From NCBI RefSeq assembly GCF_000482465.1, contig NZ_KI519420.1, positions 300,206-364,205 of the forward strand: a stretch of 64,000 nt of DNA, written 5' to 3'. The notes beneath the pieces were generated by a model. The model was not told where the DNA came from, searched no databases, and saw nothing but the letters and a program-made list of their open reading frames with translations. The stretch is from Runella limosa DSM 17973 (GTDB lineage: Bacteria > Bacteroidota > Bacteroidia > Cytophagales > Spirosomataceae). The translations under genes and the position numbers were made by a program. This document shows, piece by piece, positions 57,511 to 64,000 of this stretch (position 1 is the stretch's first letter; each line of letters starts with the position of its first letter).

Positions 57511-58593
57511 ATGATAGGTATTTTAATGAATATGAATCAATCTGTGTCGCAACCTAGTTCGAGTACTTCCAAAAATATTGGTAAAACGGGGGTTTTTATT
57601 GTAAACCTCGGTACGCCTGATAGCCCCAACACCCCCGATGTTCGCAAATATTTACGTGAATTTTTGATGGATGGGCGAGTGATTGACATTCCGTTTATCC
57701 CTCGTTTTTTGTTGGTTAATGGCATCATTGCACCGTTTCGCTCGCCAAAATCGGCCAAAACCTACAAAGAAGTATGGCTTCCCGAAGGCTCACCGCTGAA
57801 AGTGTATGGGTTGGCGGTTGAAAAAATGCTGCAAGAAGCGTTGGGCGACGATTACGTAGTCAAACTAGGAATGCGTTATCAAAATCCAAGTATTGAATCA
57901 CGATTGATGGAGTTCCAAAAAATGGGCTTGACCGAAATCATCGTCATTCCATTCTTCCCTCAATATGCTTCCGCCACCACAGGTTCGGTATATGAAGAAG
58001 TAATGCGAGTGTTGTCTAAGTGGCAAGTGATGCCTTCGGTAAAGTTTGTGAACCAGTTTTTGGCACATCCTAAATTTTTGCAAGGATTTGTCCAAAATGC
58101 TCAAAAATACCTGCAAGCCAATAGTTACGACCATTTTATCTTCAGTTATCACGGGTTGCCTGAACGCCAAATTCGCAAAGGAGATTGTACCAAAGAGGTA
58201 TGCAAACTGGGCAGCTGCTGCGATACCTTACACGCGATGAACCAACACTGCTACCGCGCGCAGTGTTTTGAAACGACTCGATTGTTAGTAAAAGCCCTCA
58301 ACATTCCTGAAGGAAAATATACCACCTGTTTTCAGTCACGATTGGGCAACGACCCGTGGATTAAGCCCTACACTGAAGACGTTATCAAAGAGCTTCCCAA
58401 AAAAGGAATGAAGAGCGTTTTAGCTTTCTCTCCCGCTTTTGTTGCCGATTGCCTCGAAACCACCCTCGAAGTAGGTGAAGAATACAAAGAAGTATTTGAA
58501 AAAGAAGGTGGTAAACACTGGGATTTGGTCGAAAGCCTCAACGATAGCCCGATTTGGGTAGAAACGTTAGTGGATTTAGTCAAAACGTGTTAG
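57511..58593 (+). CDS. hemH: Ferrochelatase HemH
   Basis: Inserts Fe(II) into a porphyrin at the end of heme synthesis. Motifs: GVFIVNLGTPDSPNTPDVRK, PIPFFPQYA-type VIPFFPQYASATTGSVYEEV, catalytic His in FIFSYHGLPERQIRKGD, CFQSRLGNDPWIKPYTEDVI and FSPAFVADCLETTLEVGEE with the second metal-site Glu. A cysteine cluster CTKEVCKLGSCCDTL follows the catalytic His, as in other Bacteroidota homologues, and could bind a [2Fe-2S] cluster or metal. ATG candidates are at 57511, 57526 and 57532; the first is used. Length 360 aa is slightly long because of about 20 polar N-terminal residues. Confidence 0.95.
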   Translation: MIGILMNMNQSVSQPSSSTSKNIGKTGVFIVNLGTPDSPNTPDVRKYLREFLMDGRVIDIPFIPRFLLVNGIIAPFRSPKSAKTYKEVWLPEGSPLKVYGLAVEKMLQEALGDDYVVKLGMRYQNPSIESRLMEFQKMGLTEIIVIPFFPQYASATTGSVYEEVMRVLSKWQVMPSVKFVNQFLAHPKFLQGFVQNAQKYLQANSYDHFIFSYHGLPERQIRKGDCTKEVCKLGSCCDTLHAMNQHCYRAQCFETTRLLVKALNIPEGKYTTCFQSRLGNDPWIKPYTEDVIKELPKKGMKSVLAFSPAFVADCLETTLEVGEEYKEVFEKEGGKHWDLVESLNDSPIWVETLVDLVKTC

Positions 58594-58604
58594 CGCCCCG
58601 TGCC

Positions 58605-58739
58605 CGTGGTTGCCATTCCGTGCCCGTGGTTGCTTACAACCACGGAAAACGTGTCAGCGGTTGCTCACAACCGCGTTTGTTGGTGAAAGTGGTTGCTCAC
58701 AACCACGCTTCCGCGTGTGTAGCGGTTGCTCACAACCGC
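58605..58739. repeat. Array of four palindromes (GGTTGCTCACAACC core) plus a half unit
   Basis: After hemH: half unit GTGGTTGCC at 58606, then full palindromes at 58624-58645 (CCGTGGTTGC/TTACAACCACGG), 58657-58674 (GCGGTTGCTCACAACCGC), 58689-58706 (GTGGTTGCTCACAACCAC) and 58722-58739 (GCGGTTGCTCACAACCGC). Spacers are 11-15 bases. GTGG and GCGG arm types alternate. Bases 58740-58841 show only a leader for the GH31 gene. Confidence 0.85.
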
Positions 58740-58841
58740 GCGGTATAGAAATCAAAGTCGTTCAAAAAATGGTGAGTTTATAAGGAGAGTTGGCTTTTGT
58801 CTCTAATGTTCTATTGGGATAATTGCTAACCTTCCGATTTC

Positions 58842-60995
58842 ATGCAACACCAACGACGTCTGTTCCTCACATTTCTACTCTTTACAGTACTTCATTGTTC
58901 CCGAGCCCAAGCTCCGCCCCAGTGGCAGGAAGTGCAGCCTGGCATTTGGAAAGCCACGGCGGGCAAGCCTGAGAAAATCAGCTTACTGAGCGCTGCGGGC
59001 GCCAAACCCAACCTGACAGCACTGGCAGCCTTGCCTAAAACGCCGTTTCCGCTGGCAAAAACCGACATCAGCGTGCGGGTTATCGACGGTAAAACGTACC
59101 TGCGCTTTCCGCTGGAAGAAGGCGAGCAGCTGTTTGGGCTGGGCCTGAATTTCCAGACCGTCAATCAGCGCGGACGAATCATGGAGCTGCACGTTGACCA
59201 CTACGGCAGTAAAGACAATGGCCGTACCCACGCTCCCGTGCCTTTTTATGTATCGTCCAAAGGCTACGGCGTACTGGTAGATGCCGCGCGTTACATCACG
59301 GTCTATGCGGGTACGGCCGTGCGAACCGATGCCAAACACCCGCCCGTCCTGCGCGACCGCAACACCGACAAAAAATGGGAAGCCCAGCCGTATTCTGATG
59401 CGGTGGAAATGCTCGTTCCTGCCGAAGGGGCAACGCTGTATGTCTTTGGCGGACCTACGCCCATGAACGTGGTGCAACGGTATAACCTCATGAACGGCGG
59501 CGGTTATTTGCCCCCAAAATGGGGTCTAGGTTTCACCCAGCGCGTACCGACTTTGTACTCACAGGACGACATTCTGAACGAAGTACAGAGCTTTGAAGAA
59601 CACAATTTTCCGCTCGACTTCATCGGCGTTGAGCCGGGTTGGCACAGCATGGCCTACCCGTGTACGTTTGAGTGGGAGAAAACCCGTTTTCCCGACCCCA
59701 AAGGTTTCTTGAAAAAACTGGCTGATAAAGGCATTAGCGCTAATCTCTGGATGAACCCGTACGTGTCGCCCGTCGGGACGTTGTACCCCAAAATCAAACC
59801 TTTTACGGGTTCACACACGGTTTGGAACGGGATTGTGCCTGATTTTACGATGCCGCAGGCTCGGCAGTTATTTAAAGAGCATTTTATGAGTCAGCACCTC
59901 AACATCGGAGTGGGCGGCTACAAAATCGACGAGGTGGACGGCTATGACAACTGGATTTGGCCTGATGTGGCCACCTTTCCGTCGGGAACGAGTGCCGAGC
60001 AAATGCGACAAACCTACGGGCTGATGGTGCAGCAGATGACGGGGAGCTGGTTCAGGGAAATTAATAAACGGACGTATGGGCTGGTGCGGGCATCCAACGC
60101 GGGCGCGAGCAGTTTTCCGTACGTGATTTACAACGATTATTACAGTCATAAAGACTTTATTACGGCATTGGTAAATAGTAGTTTTATCGGTGTCCTCTGG
60201 ACGCCTGAGGTGCGCGCTTCCAAAACGGCCGAAGAATGGGTACGTCGGATGCAGTCGGTTTGTTTTTCGCCGATGGCCATGCTCAATGCCTGGGCCGATG
60301 GCACGAAGCCGTGGTCGTTTCCTGAGGTAGAACAAGCCGTTCGCGACGTGGCAAATCTCAGGATGCAGCTATTACCCTATCTTTATTCTACGTTTGCTCA
60401 GTATCGGTTTGAGGGAAAACCGCCGTTCAGGGCGATGAATCTGGTCGAAGGGTTTGGTTTTAAGTCGGTGACGGTGGCAGGAACGTTTGACGCGACGGGT
60501 AATCCGTACGCCATGAGCATCAAAAAAGACATCAAAGACCAGTACATGATGGGCGATTACCTGTTGGTGGCGCCGATGTTTGCGGGCGAAAAAAGCCGCG
60601 AGGTATATCTGCCACAGGGCAAATGGTATGATTTCTACACGGGGAAAGAGGTTGGCGAAAATCAGGTAATTACCGTTACGCCTGCATTGGACAAAATTCC
60701 GCTGTTTGTAAAAGATGGTGGCATTATCCCGATGACAACGACCCGTCGGCAAGCTCCTAAAAATGGTGAAGTACTTCCGCTAACCGTTCGTCACTACGGC
60801 ACGGCGACAGGAAGTTTTCAGCTTTATGATGATGATGGAACGACCTTTGACTTTGAAAAAGGGGCGCGTTCGTTTACCCGATTATCGGTAACGAAAGGCG
60901 CTGATAGTAGGCTCAAAGGCGAAATGGATACGCCCACCAGCGGAAAGCCGTTTGGGTATTCAACAAAAATTAACTGGGAATTTATGACTCCGTAA
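58842..60995 (+). CDS. Secreted GH31 family glycoside hydrolase
   Basis: Family 31 alpha-glycosidase (alpha-glucosidase/alpha-xylosidase class), exported by a signal peptide (RLFLTFLLFTVLHCSRAQ). Domain order: N-terminal beta-sandwich (about 20-210; EGEQLFGLGLNFQTVN), a TIM barrel (about 220-540) opening with GGYLPPKWGLGFTQRVPTL and carrying the strand-4 GVGGYKIDEVDGYDNW, which should contain the nucleophile Asp, and a distal beta domain with GDYLLVAPMFAGEKSREVYL, LPQGKWYDFYTG and LPLFVKDGGIIP-like KIPLFVKDGGIIPM. Length 717 aa is normal. Its codons are GC-richer than the rest of the window (57% in line 59221-59280 by hand count), as are those of the next gene. Confidence 0.87.
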   Translation: MQHQRRLFLTFLLFTVLHCSRAQAPPQWQEVQPGIWKATAGKPEKISLLSAAGAKPNLTALAALPKTPFPLAKTDISVRVIDGKTYLRFPLEEGEQLFGLGLNFQTVNQRGRIMELHVDHYGSKDNGRTHAPVPFYVSSKGYGVLVDAARYITVYAGTAVRTDAKHPPVLRDRNTDKKWEAQPYSDAVEMLVPAEGATLYVFGGPTPMNVVQRYNLMNGGGYLPPKWGLGFTQRVPTLYSQDDILNEVQSFEEHNFPLDFIGVEPGWHSMAYPCTFEWEKTRFPDPKGFLKKLADKGISANLWMNPYVSPVGTLYPKIKPFTGSHTVWNGIVPDFTMPQARQLFKEHFMSQHLNIGVGGYKIDEVDGYDNWIWPDVATFPSGTSAEQMRQTYGLMVQQMTGSWFREINKRTYGLVRASNAGASSFPYVIYNDYYSHKDFITALVNSSFIGVLWTPEVRASKTAEEWVRRMQSVCFSPMAMLNAWADGTKPWSFPEVEQAVRDVANLRMQLLPYLYSTFAQYRFEGKPPFRAMNLVEGFGFKSVTVAGTFDATGNPYAMSIKKDIKDQYMMGDYLLVAPMFAGEKSREVYLPQGKWYDFYTGKEVGENQVITVTPALDKIPLFVKDGGIIPMTTTRRQAPKNGEVLPLTVRHYGTATGSFQLYDDDGTTFDFEKGARSFTRLSVTKGADSRLKGEMDTPTSGKPFGYSTKINWEFMTP

Positions 60996-61000
60996 ATAAA

Positions 61001-61031
61001 CTCCCCGAGCGTTTAAAACCCTCGGGGAGTT
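61001..61031 (+). terminator. Hairpin between the two hydrolase genes
   Basis: Ten-base arms ACTCCCCGAG and CTCGGGGAGT around CGTTTAAAACC, five bases after the GH31 stop. No T-run follows. It overlaps the TTG at 61030 and so supports the ATG at 61048 for the next gene. Similar in design to 24321-24353. Confidence 0.55.
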
Positions 61032-61047
61032 GAAAATACTATCTCTA

Positions 61048-63234
61048 ATGAAAAATCTTTCCAAACTAAGCCGCAAGATATTGCGGCTTTATGTGATCTT
61101 CGCTGCCCTGACAGCACACGCCCAAACCCAACCCCGCTACAACCAACCCGCAACCGTTGACTGGCTGGTAACACCCGTTACCCAAAAGGCTGAAGTCATT
61201 ACGGAAGGCAAAAACATCATTTTGTACAACGGACTGGTCAAGCGCGTTTTTCGCATCGAACCCAACGTCGCCTGTATTGATTACAAAAATCTGTCGAACG
61301 GTCAACAACTTTTACGGGCCGTTAAGCCCGAAGCCAAAATCGTAGTCAACGGAAAAATGTACAACATCGGCGGGTTAATGGGTCAAAAAGAAAATGCTTA
61401 TTTGTTGCCCGAATGGGTTGATAAATTTACCGTCGGTAAAGACGATTTTGTAGCAGCGGGTCATTCAGTATCGGAAATAAAACCGTTTGTGAACTGGAAA
61501 GCCAATTCGTGGGCAGCGACCCAAAAAGGCCCTTCGGGCAAAGTGCTGACCTTCCGCTATAAAGCGCAGGCCGAAGCCGTGAAAGGGCTGGAAGTGACGG
61601 TTAACTATGAACTGTATGACGGTATTCCGTTGATTGTCAAGTGGGTGTCGGTTGAAAATAAACAAACGGGTGGGCTTAAACTCAATCGGGTGGTCAACGA
61701 GGTATTGGCATTGGTGGAAGAAGAAAGTGCCGTCGTGGGTAAGCCTACGGAAATGAAAAAACAGCACGGTATGTACGTAGAAACGAACTACGCCTTCAAC
61801 AACGCCATGCGCTACGACATCAGCGACCAGACTACGCACTGGAAAATTGACTCGACTTATACCTCGCAGGTAAATTATAATTTTGAAACACCTTGCCTGC
61901 TGGAAGTATATCCCGAAAAAGCCCCGGGCATTGATCTTCAACCCAATGAGGTGTTCAAATCGGTGCGGACGCATGAGTTGTTGATGGATAGCTATGACCG
62001 TCAGCGGCGAGGGATGATGATTCGGAAAATGTACCGAACGGTGGCGCCGTGGACGACCCAAAATCCGATTTTTATGCACTTGGTGAGCAAAAATGATCAG
62101 GAAGTCAGGAGTTGTATTGACCAATGCGCCGCCACGGGTTACGAAGCGGTCATTCTGAGTTTCGGCAGTCACCTCAATATGGAAGATAGCACGGCCAAAA
62201 ATATTGCTCGCTGGAAAGAATTGGCCGATTATGCGCATAGCAAAAACATTTTATTGGGTGGGTATTCGCTGTTCAGTAGCCGACGCATCAGTGACGAAGA
62301 CGACGTGGTTGATCCGAAAACGGGTAAGCCCGGCGGCGCGTTTTTTGGTCATGCCCCTTGTTTTGGCAGTAAATGGGGACTAGCTTACCGCAATAAAATC
62401 AAGCACTTTTTTGCAAAAACAGGGTTTGACATCTGGGAAAACGACGGCCCTTACCCAGGCGATGTGTGCGGCTCAACCGTACATCCAGGCCACAAAGGGT
62501 TGGACGATTCGCAGTGGCGACAGATGGAAATCCAGAAGGAATTATATCGTTGGCTGAACGAGCGCGGGGTGTACATCAACGCCCCAGACTGGTATTTTCT
62601 GGACGGTACGCACAAAATCGCCATCGGGTATCGGGAAGTGAATTTCTCGTTGTCGCGCGAGCAGCAGCGTATTCTGAACCGCCAGAACATTCACGATGGC
62701 ACGATGGAAAAAACGGCTTCCATGAGTTGGGGCTTTGTGCCGTTGACGCGTTATCAGGGCGGTGGGCCCGAGGCGGTGCTGGAGCCATTGAGCGAGCATT
62801 TGACGGATTATGAACAGCTAATGGTGCAGTACTACGGAGCGGGTGTGCAGGCTTGTTACCGTGGCCCGCGCCTGTACGATACCGAAACCACCCGTCAGCT
62901 GGTGTCGAAAACGGTGGCGTGGTACAAACAGTACCGCGACATTCTGAACGCCGACATGATTCACCTGCGCCGCGCCGATGGTCGCGACTGGGATGGTTTT
63001 ATCCATGTTGACCCGCAACAGAAGCAGAAGGGGTTTCTCATGCTGTATAACCCGACCAAAGAGCGCATCACGCGGACAATCAACGTTCCGCTGTATTACA
63101 CAGGCTTGACGTCGTCCGCTACGTTTAAAGAAAAAGGGGCAACTGCCAAAAAATACACCCTCAACCGCAACTACGAAGTATCGTTGACCGTCACGATTGA
63201 CCCTGAAAGTTATACGTGGTTTACAGTGGAGTAA
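61048..63234 (+). CDS. Secreted alpha-galactosidase-like glycoside hydrolase
   Basis: Exported protein (signal peptide RLYVIFAALTAHAQ) of 728 aa. The first 330 residues look like a large beta-sandwich (IILYNGLVKRVFRIEPNVAC, GIPLIVKWVSVENKQTGGLK), the middle like a TIM barrel with GYEAVILSFGSHLNMED, ILLGGYSLFSSRRISDEDDV, GFDIWENDGPYPGDVCGST and GVYINAPDWYFLDG, and the end like a small beta domain (KGFLMLYNPTKERITRTINV). This is the arrangement of GH36/GH27-like alpha-galactosidases, but exact family and catalytic Asp residues are uncertain; Asp in the WENDGPYPGD and APDWYFLDG strands are candidates. The start is the ATG at 61048 rather than TTG 61030. Cotranscribed with the GH31 gene. Confidence 0.65.
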   Translation: MKNLSKLSRKILRLYVIFAALTAHAQTQPRYNQPATVDWLVTPVTQKAEVITEGKNIILYNGLVKRVFRIEPNVACIDYKNLSNGQQLLRAVKPEAKIVVNGKMYNIGGLMGQKENAYLLPEWVDKFTVGKDDFVAAGHSVSEIKPFVNWKANSWAATQKGPSGKVLTFRYKAQAEAVKGLEVTVNYELYDGIPLIVKWVSVENKQTGGLKLNRVVNEVLALVEEESAVVGKPTEMKKQHGMYVETNYAFNNAMRYDISDQTTHWKIDSTYTSQVNYNFETPCLLEVYPEKAPGIDLQPNEVFKSVRTHELLMDSYDRQRRGMMIRKMYRTVAPWTTQNPIFMHLVSKNDQEVRSCIDQCAATGYEAVILSFGSHLNMEDSTAKNIARWKELADYAHSKNILLGGYSLFSSRRISDEDDVVDPKTGKPGGAFFGHAPCFGSKWGLAYRNKIKHFFAKTGFDIWENDGPYPGDVCGSTVHPGHKGLDDSQWRQMEIQKELYRWLNERGVYINAPDWYFLDGTHKIAIGYREVNFSLSREQQRILNRQNIHDGTMEKTASMSWGFVPLTRYQGGGPEAVLEPLSEHLTDYEQLMVQYYGAGVQACYRGPRLYDTETTRQLVSKTVAWYKQYRDILNADMIHLRRADGRDWDGFIHVDPQQKQKGFLMLYNPTKERITRTINVPLYYTGLTSSATFKEKGATAKKYTLNRNYEVSLTVTIDPESYTWFTVE

Positions 63235-63246
63235 CCGACTGAATGA

Positions 63247-64000
63247 TTACTGTTTAATAAATTTACCCGTAGCGACTCTGTCGGCATTTATTCGAACCAA
63301 ATAAGTGCCCGCAGAGAGCTGTGTCGTATCAAAACTGTGTTCGTGCAGGGAAGACAATCCCAACGATTGATATTCTGCAAGTACCTTGCCCGTCATGTCA
63401 ATAAGCTGAAAAACAATAGGTAAAGTGGTTTTCCCTTGCCAAATGACATTGATTCTAGTATGAGCTATGGAGGGAACGAGGATAAGTTTGTTTGTCTCCA
63501 AATGATCTACTCCCGTAATGATGCCAGAAGGGTTATCAGGAACTTCAAAGGGCGGAACCTGAATGGGTGTACCCCCAAAATCGCCCACGGGAAGGGTGGT
63601 TTCGTACTGGGATTCGCTGATACGGACGCCGTTTCTCCATTCTTCCACGATGACTACAAAGCTATAATACCCAATTTTAGTGGGAGCGTTCCATGCCAAC
63701 GAGCCTGTTCTTGAATCAACCCTAAACGTACCTTCGCGGGTTACTTCATTGGGGTAAAGGTACGAGCTGATAACTTCTCCAGTGCAAGAGGTTGTGCGGG
63801 TGGTCTTACTTTTACTAATTCGATACACAAGGCTGTCTCCTTCGGTGTCGGTGGCACGAAAGTCCCCATTGAAGGTTTGCCAAGTGCTCGCAACGTACGT
63901 ACCGATGGCATCGTTGAACGTTGGTGTAGTATTGGTGACGTTGGCTGAAAAAGTTGTTTGAATGTAAAAAGGGGTATTTATGGCGTTGAAATTAGAAATG
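63247..64000 (-). CDS. Exported protein with T9SS C-terminal sorting domain (5' end outside the window)
   Basis: The reading frame is open from the window edge to a stop at 63247, so the gene continues beyond 64000. The visible 250 residues have Ig/cadherin-like repeats (NTTPTFNDAIGTYVAST, WQTFNGDFRATDTEGDSL, GTFRVDSRTGSLAWNAPTKI) of the type found in gliding/adhesin-like surface proteins, and end with a type IX sorting domain (ILVPSIAHTRINVIWQGK, LIDMTGKVLAEYQSLG, LSAGTYLVRINAD, GKFIKQ). It would pass through SprA/PorV-type machinery to the surface. A GTG at 63828 inside this frame is only an internal codon. Convergent with the galactosidase-like gene, 12 bases apart. Confidence 0.82.
   Translation of the reverse strand, partial: ISNFNAINTPFYIQTTFSANVTNTTPTFNDAIGTYVASTWQTFNGDFRATDTEGDSLVYRISKSKTTRTTSCTGEVISSYLYPNEVTREGTFRVDSRTGSLAWNAPTKIGYYSFVVIVEEWRNGVRISESQYETTLPVGDFGGTPIQVPPFEVPDNPSGIITGVDHLETNKLILVPSIAHTRINVIWQGKTTLPIVFQLIDMTGKVLAEYQSLGLSSLHEHSFDTTQLSAGTYLVRINADRVATGKFIKQ

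Noticed and set aside
58605-58739. Possible CRISPR array
   Set aside because: Units are 18-22 base palindromes with 11-15 base spacers and alternating arms; spacers are too short and there are no cas genes.
61465-62238. Long minus-strand frame (257 codons) opposite the galactosidase-like gene
   Set aside because: Rich in Phe/His/Arg as expected from antisense of a coding strand; the plus frame has signal peptide and domain structure.
63247-63828. Complete 193-aa protein starting at 63828
   Set aside because: The frame is open upstream to the window end with matching domain repeats, so the GTG at 63828 is an internal codon of a larger gene.

Overview
The window looks like a stretch of chromosome from a member of the Bacteroidota, most likely the Cytophagales (Runella/Spirosoma-like). 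The supporting signs are C-terminal type IX secretion sorting domains, repeated promoter -7 elements of the form TAnnTTTG (several with TTG 19-20 bases upstream), menaquinone genes, a DAP-type MurE, SusD-free carbohydrate loci full of secreted hydrolases, and few strong Shine-Dalgarno sites. I saw no rRNA, tRNA, CRISPR array or insertion sequence by eye. One RNA gene is well supported: a signal recognition particle RNA on the minus strand at 16359-16449.

Layout. 1-5.4 kb (minus): ribonucleotide reductase alpha (nrdA) and an xdhC-moeA molybdenum-cofactor pair. 5.5-9.4 kb (plus): LOG-family protein, an AT-rich ATPase + DUF4276 pair that resembles a two-gene phage-defence module, then murE. 9.5-16.3 kb: a Uma2-type nuclease-fold protein; on the minus strand a patatin phospholipase with a cyclic-nucleotide-binding domain followed by a class III adenylate cyclase; then a YdiJ-like FAD/Fe-S dehydrogenase. 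16.3-24.3 kb: SRP RNA, menA, a TPR protein, AMP nucleosidase with a terminator-like hairpin in its leader, an HsdR-N-like nuclease, a T9SS-exported CotH protein, a Rieske lipoprotein, menE and an unknown protein. 24.4-36.9 kb: histidine kinase, PH-domain membrane protein, and a carbohydrate locus (two Tat-exported TIM-barrel isomerase-like proteins, a DUF5703 hydrolase, a CE15 glucuronoyl esterase, a second esterase, a polysaccharide deacetylase), a second Uma2 protein and a dicarboxylate symporter. 36.9-40.0 kb: elaA, a TatD hydrolase, tcdA and a GntR/periplasmic-binding-fold repressor with a palindromic operator. 40.0-45.4 kb (minus): nuoKLMN as a separate transcription unit with its own near-consensus promoter.

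45.4-49.3 kb is the most disturbed accessory stretch: a methyltransferase, a 128-base composite palindromic element, the start-less C-terminal fragment of a restriction-fold polymorphic toxin, an intact Imm49-like immunity gene, and an Rpn-type nuclease flanked by 42-base direct repeats. 49.3-57.4 kb (minus) is one surface-glycan operon: neuB- and neuA-like nonulosonic acid genes, a KdsC-like phosphatase, two paralogous membrane glycosyltransferase-like proteins, a GT17-like transferase and a MurJ-like flippase. The gene set matches a 9-phosphate (Kdn-type) route to a CMP-activated nonulosonic acid. 57.5-64 kb: ferrochelatase, an array of palindromic repeats, two GC-richer secreted glycoside hydrolases, and the C-terminal part of a T9SS-exported protein cut by the window end.

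A recurring theme is short intergenic palindromes built on a common core (GGT..CTC..ACC) whose outer arms differ from site to site, and five stand-alone proteins or fragments that appear to have a PD-(D/E)XK nuclease fold. Function assignments rest on motif recognition by reading, not on database searches.
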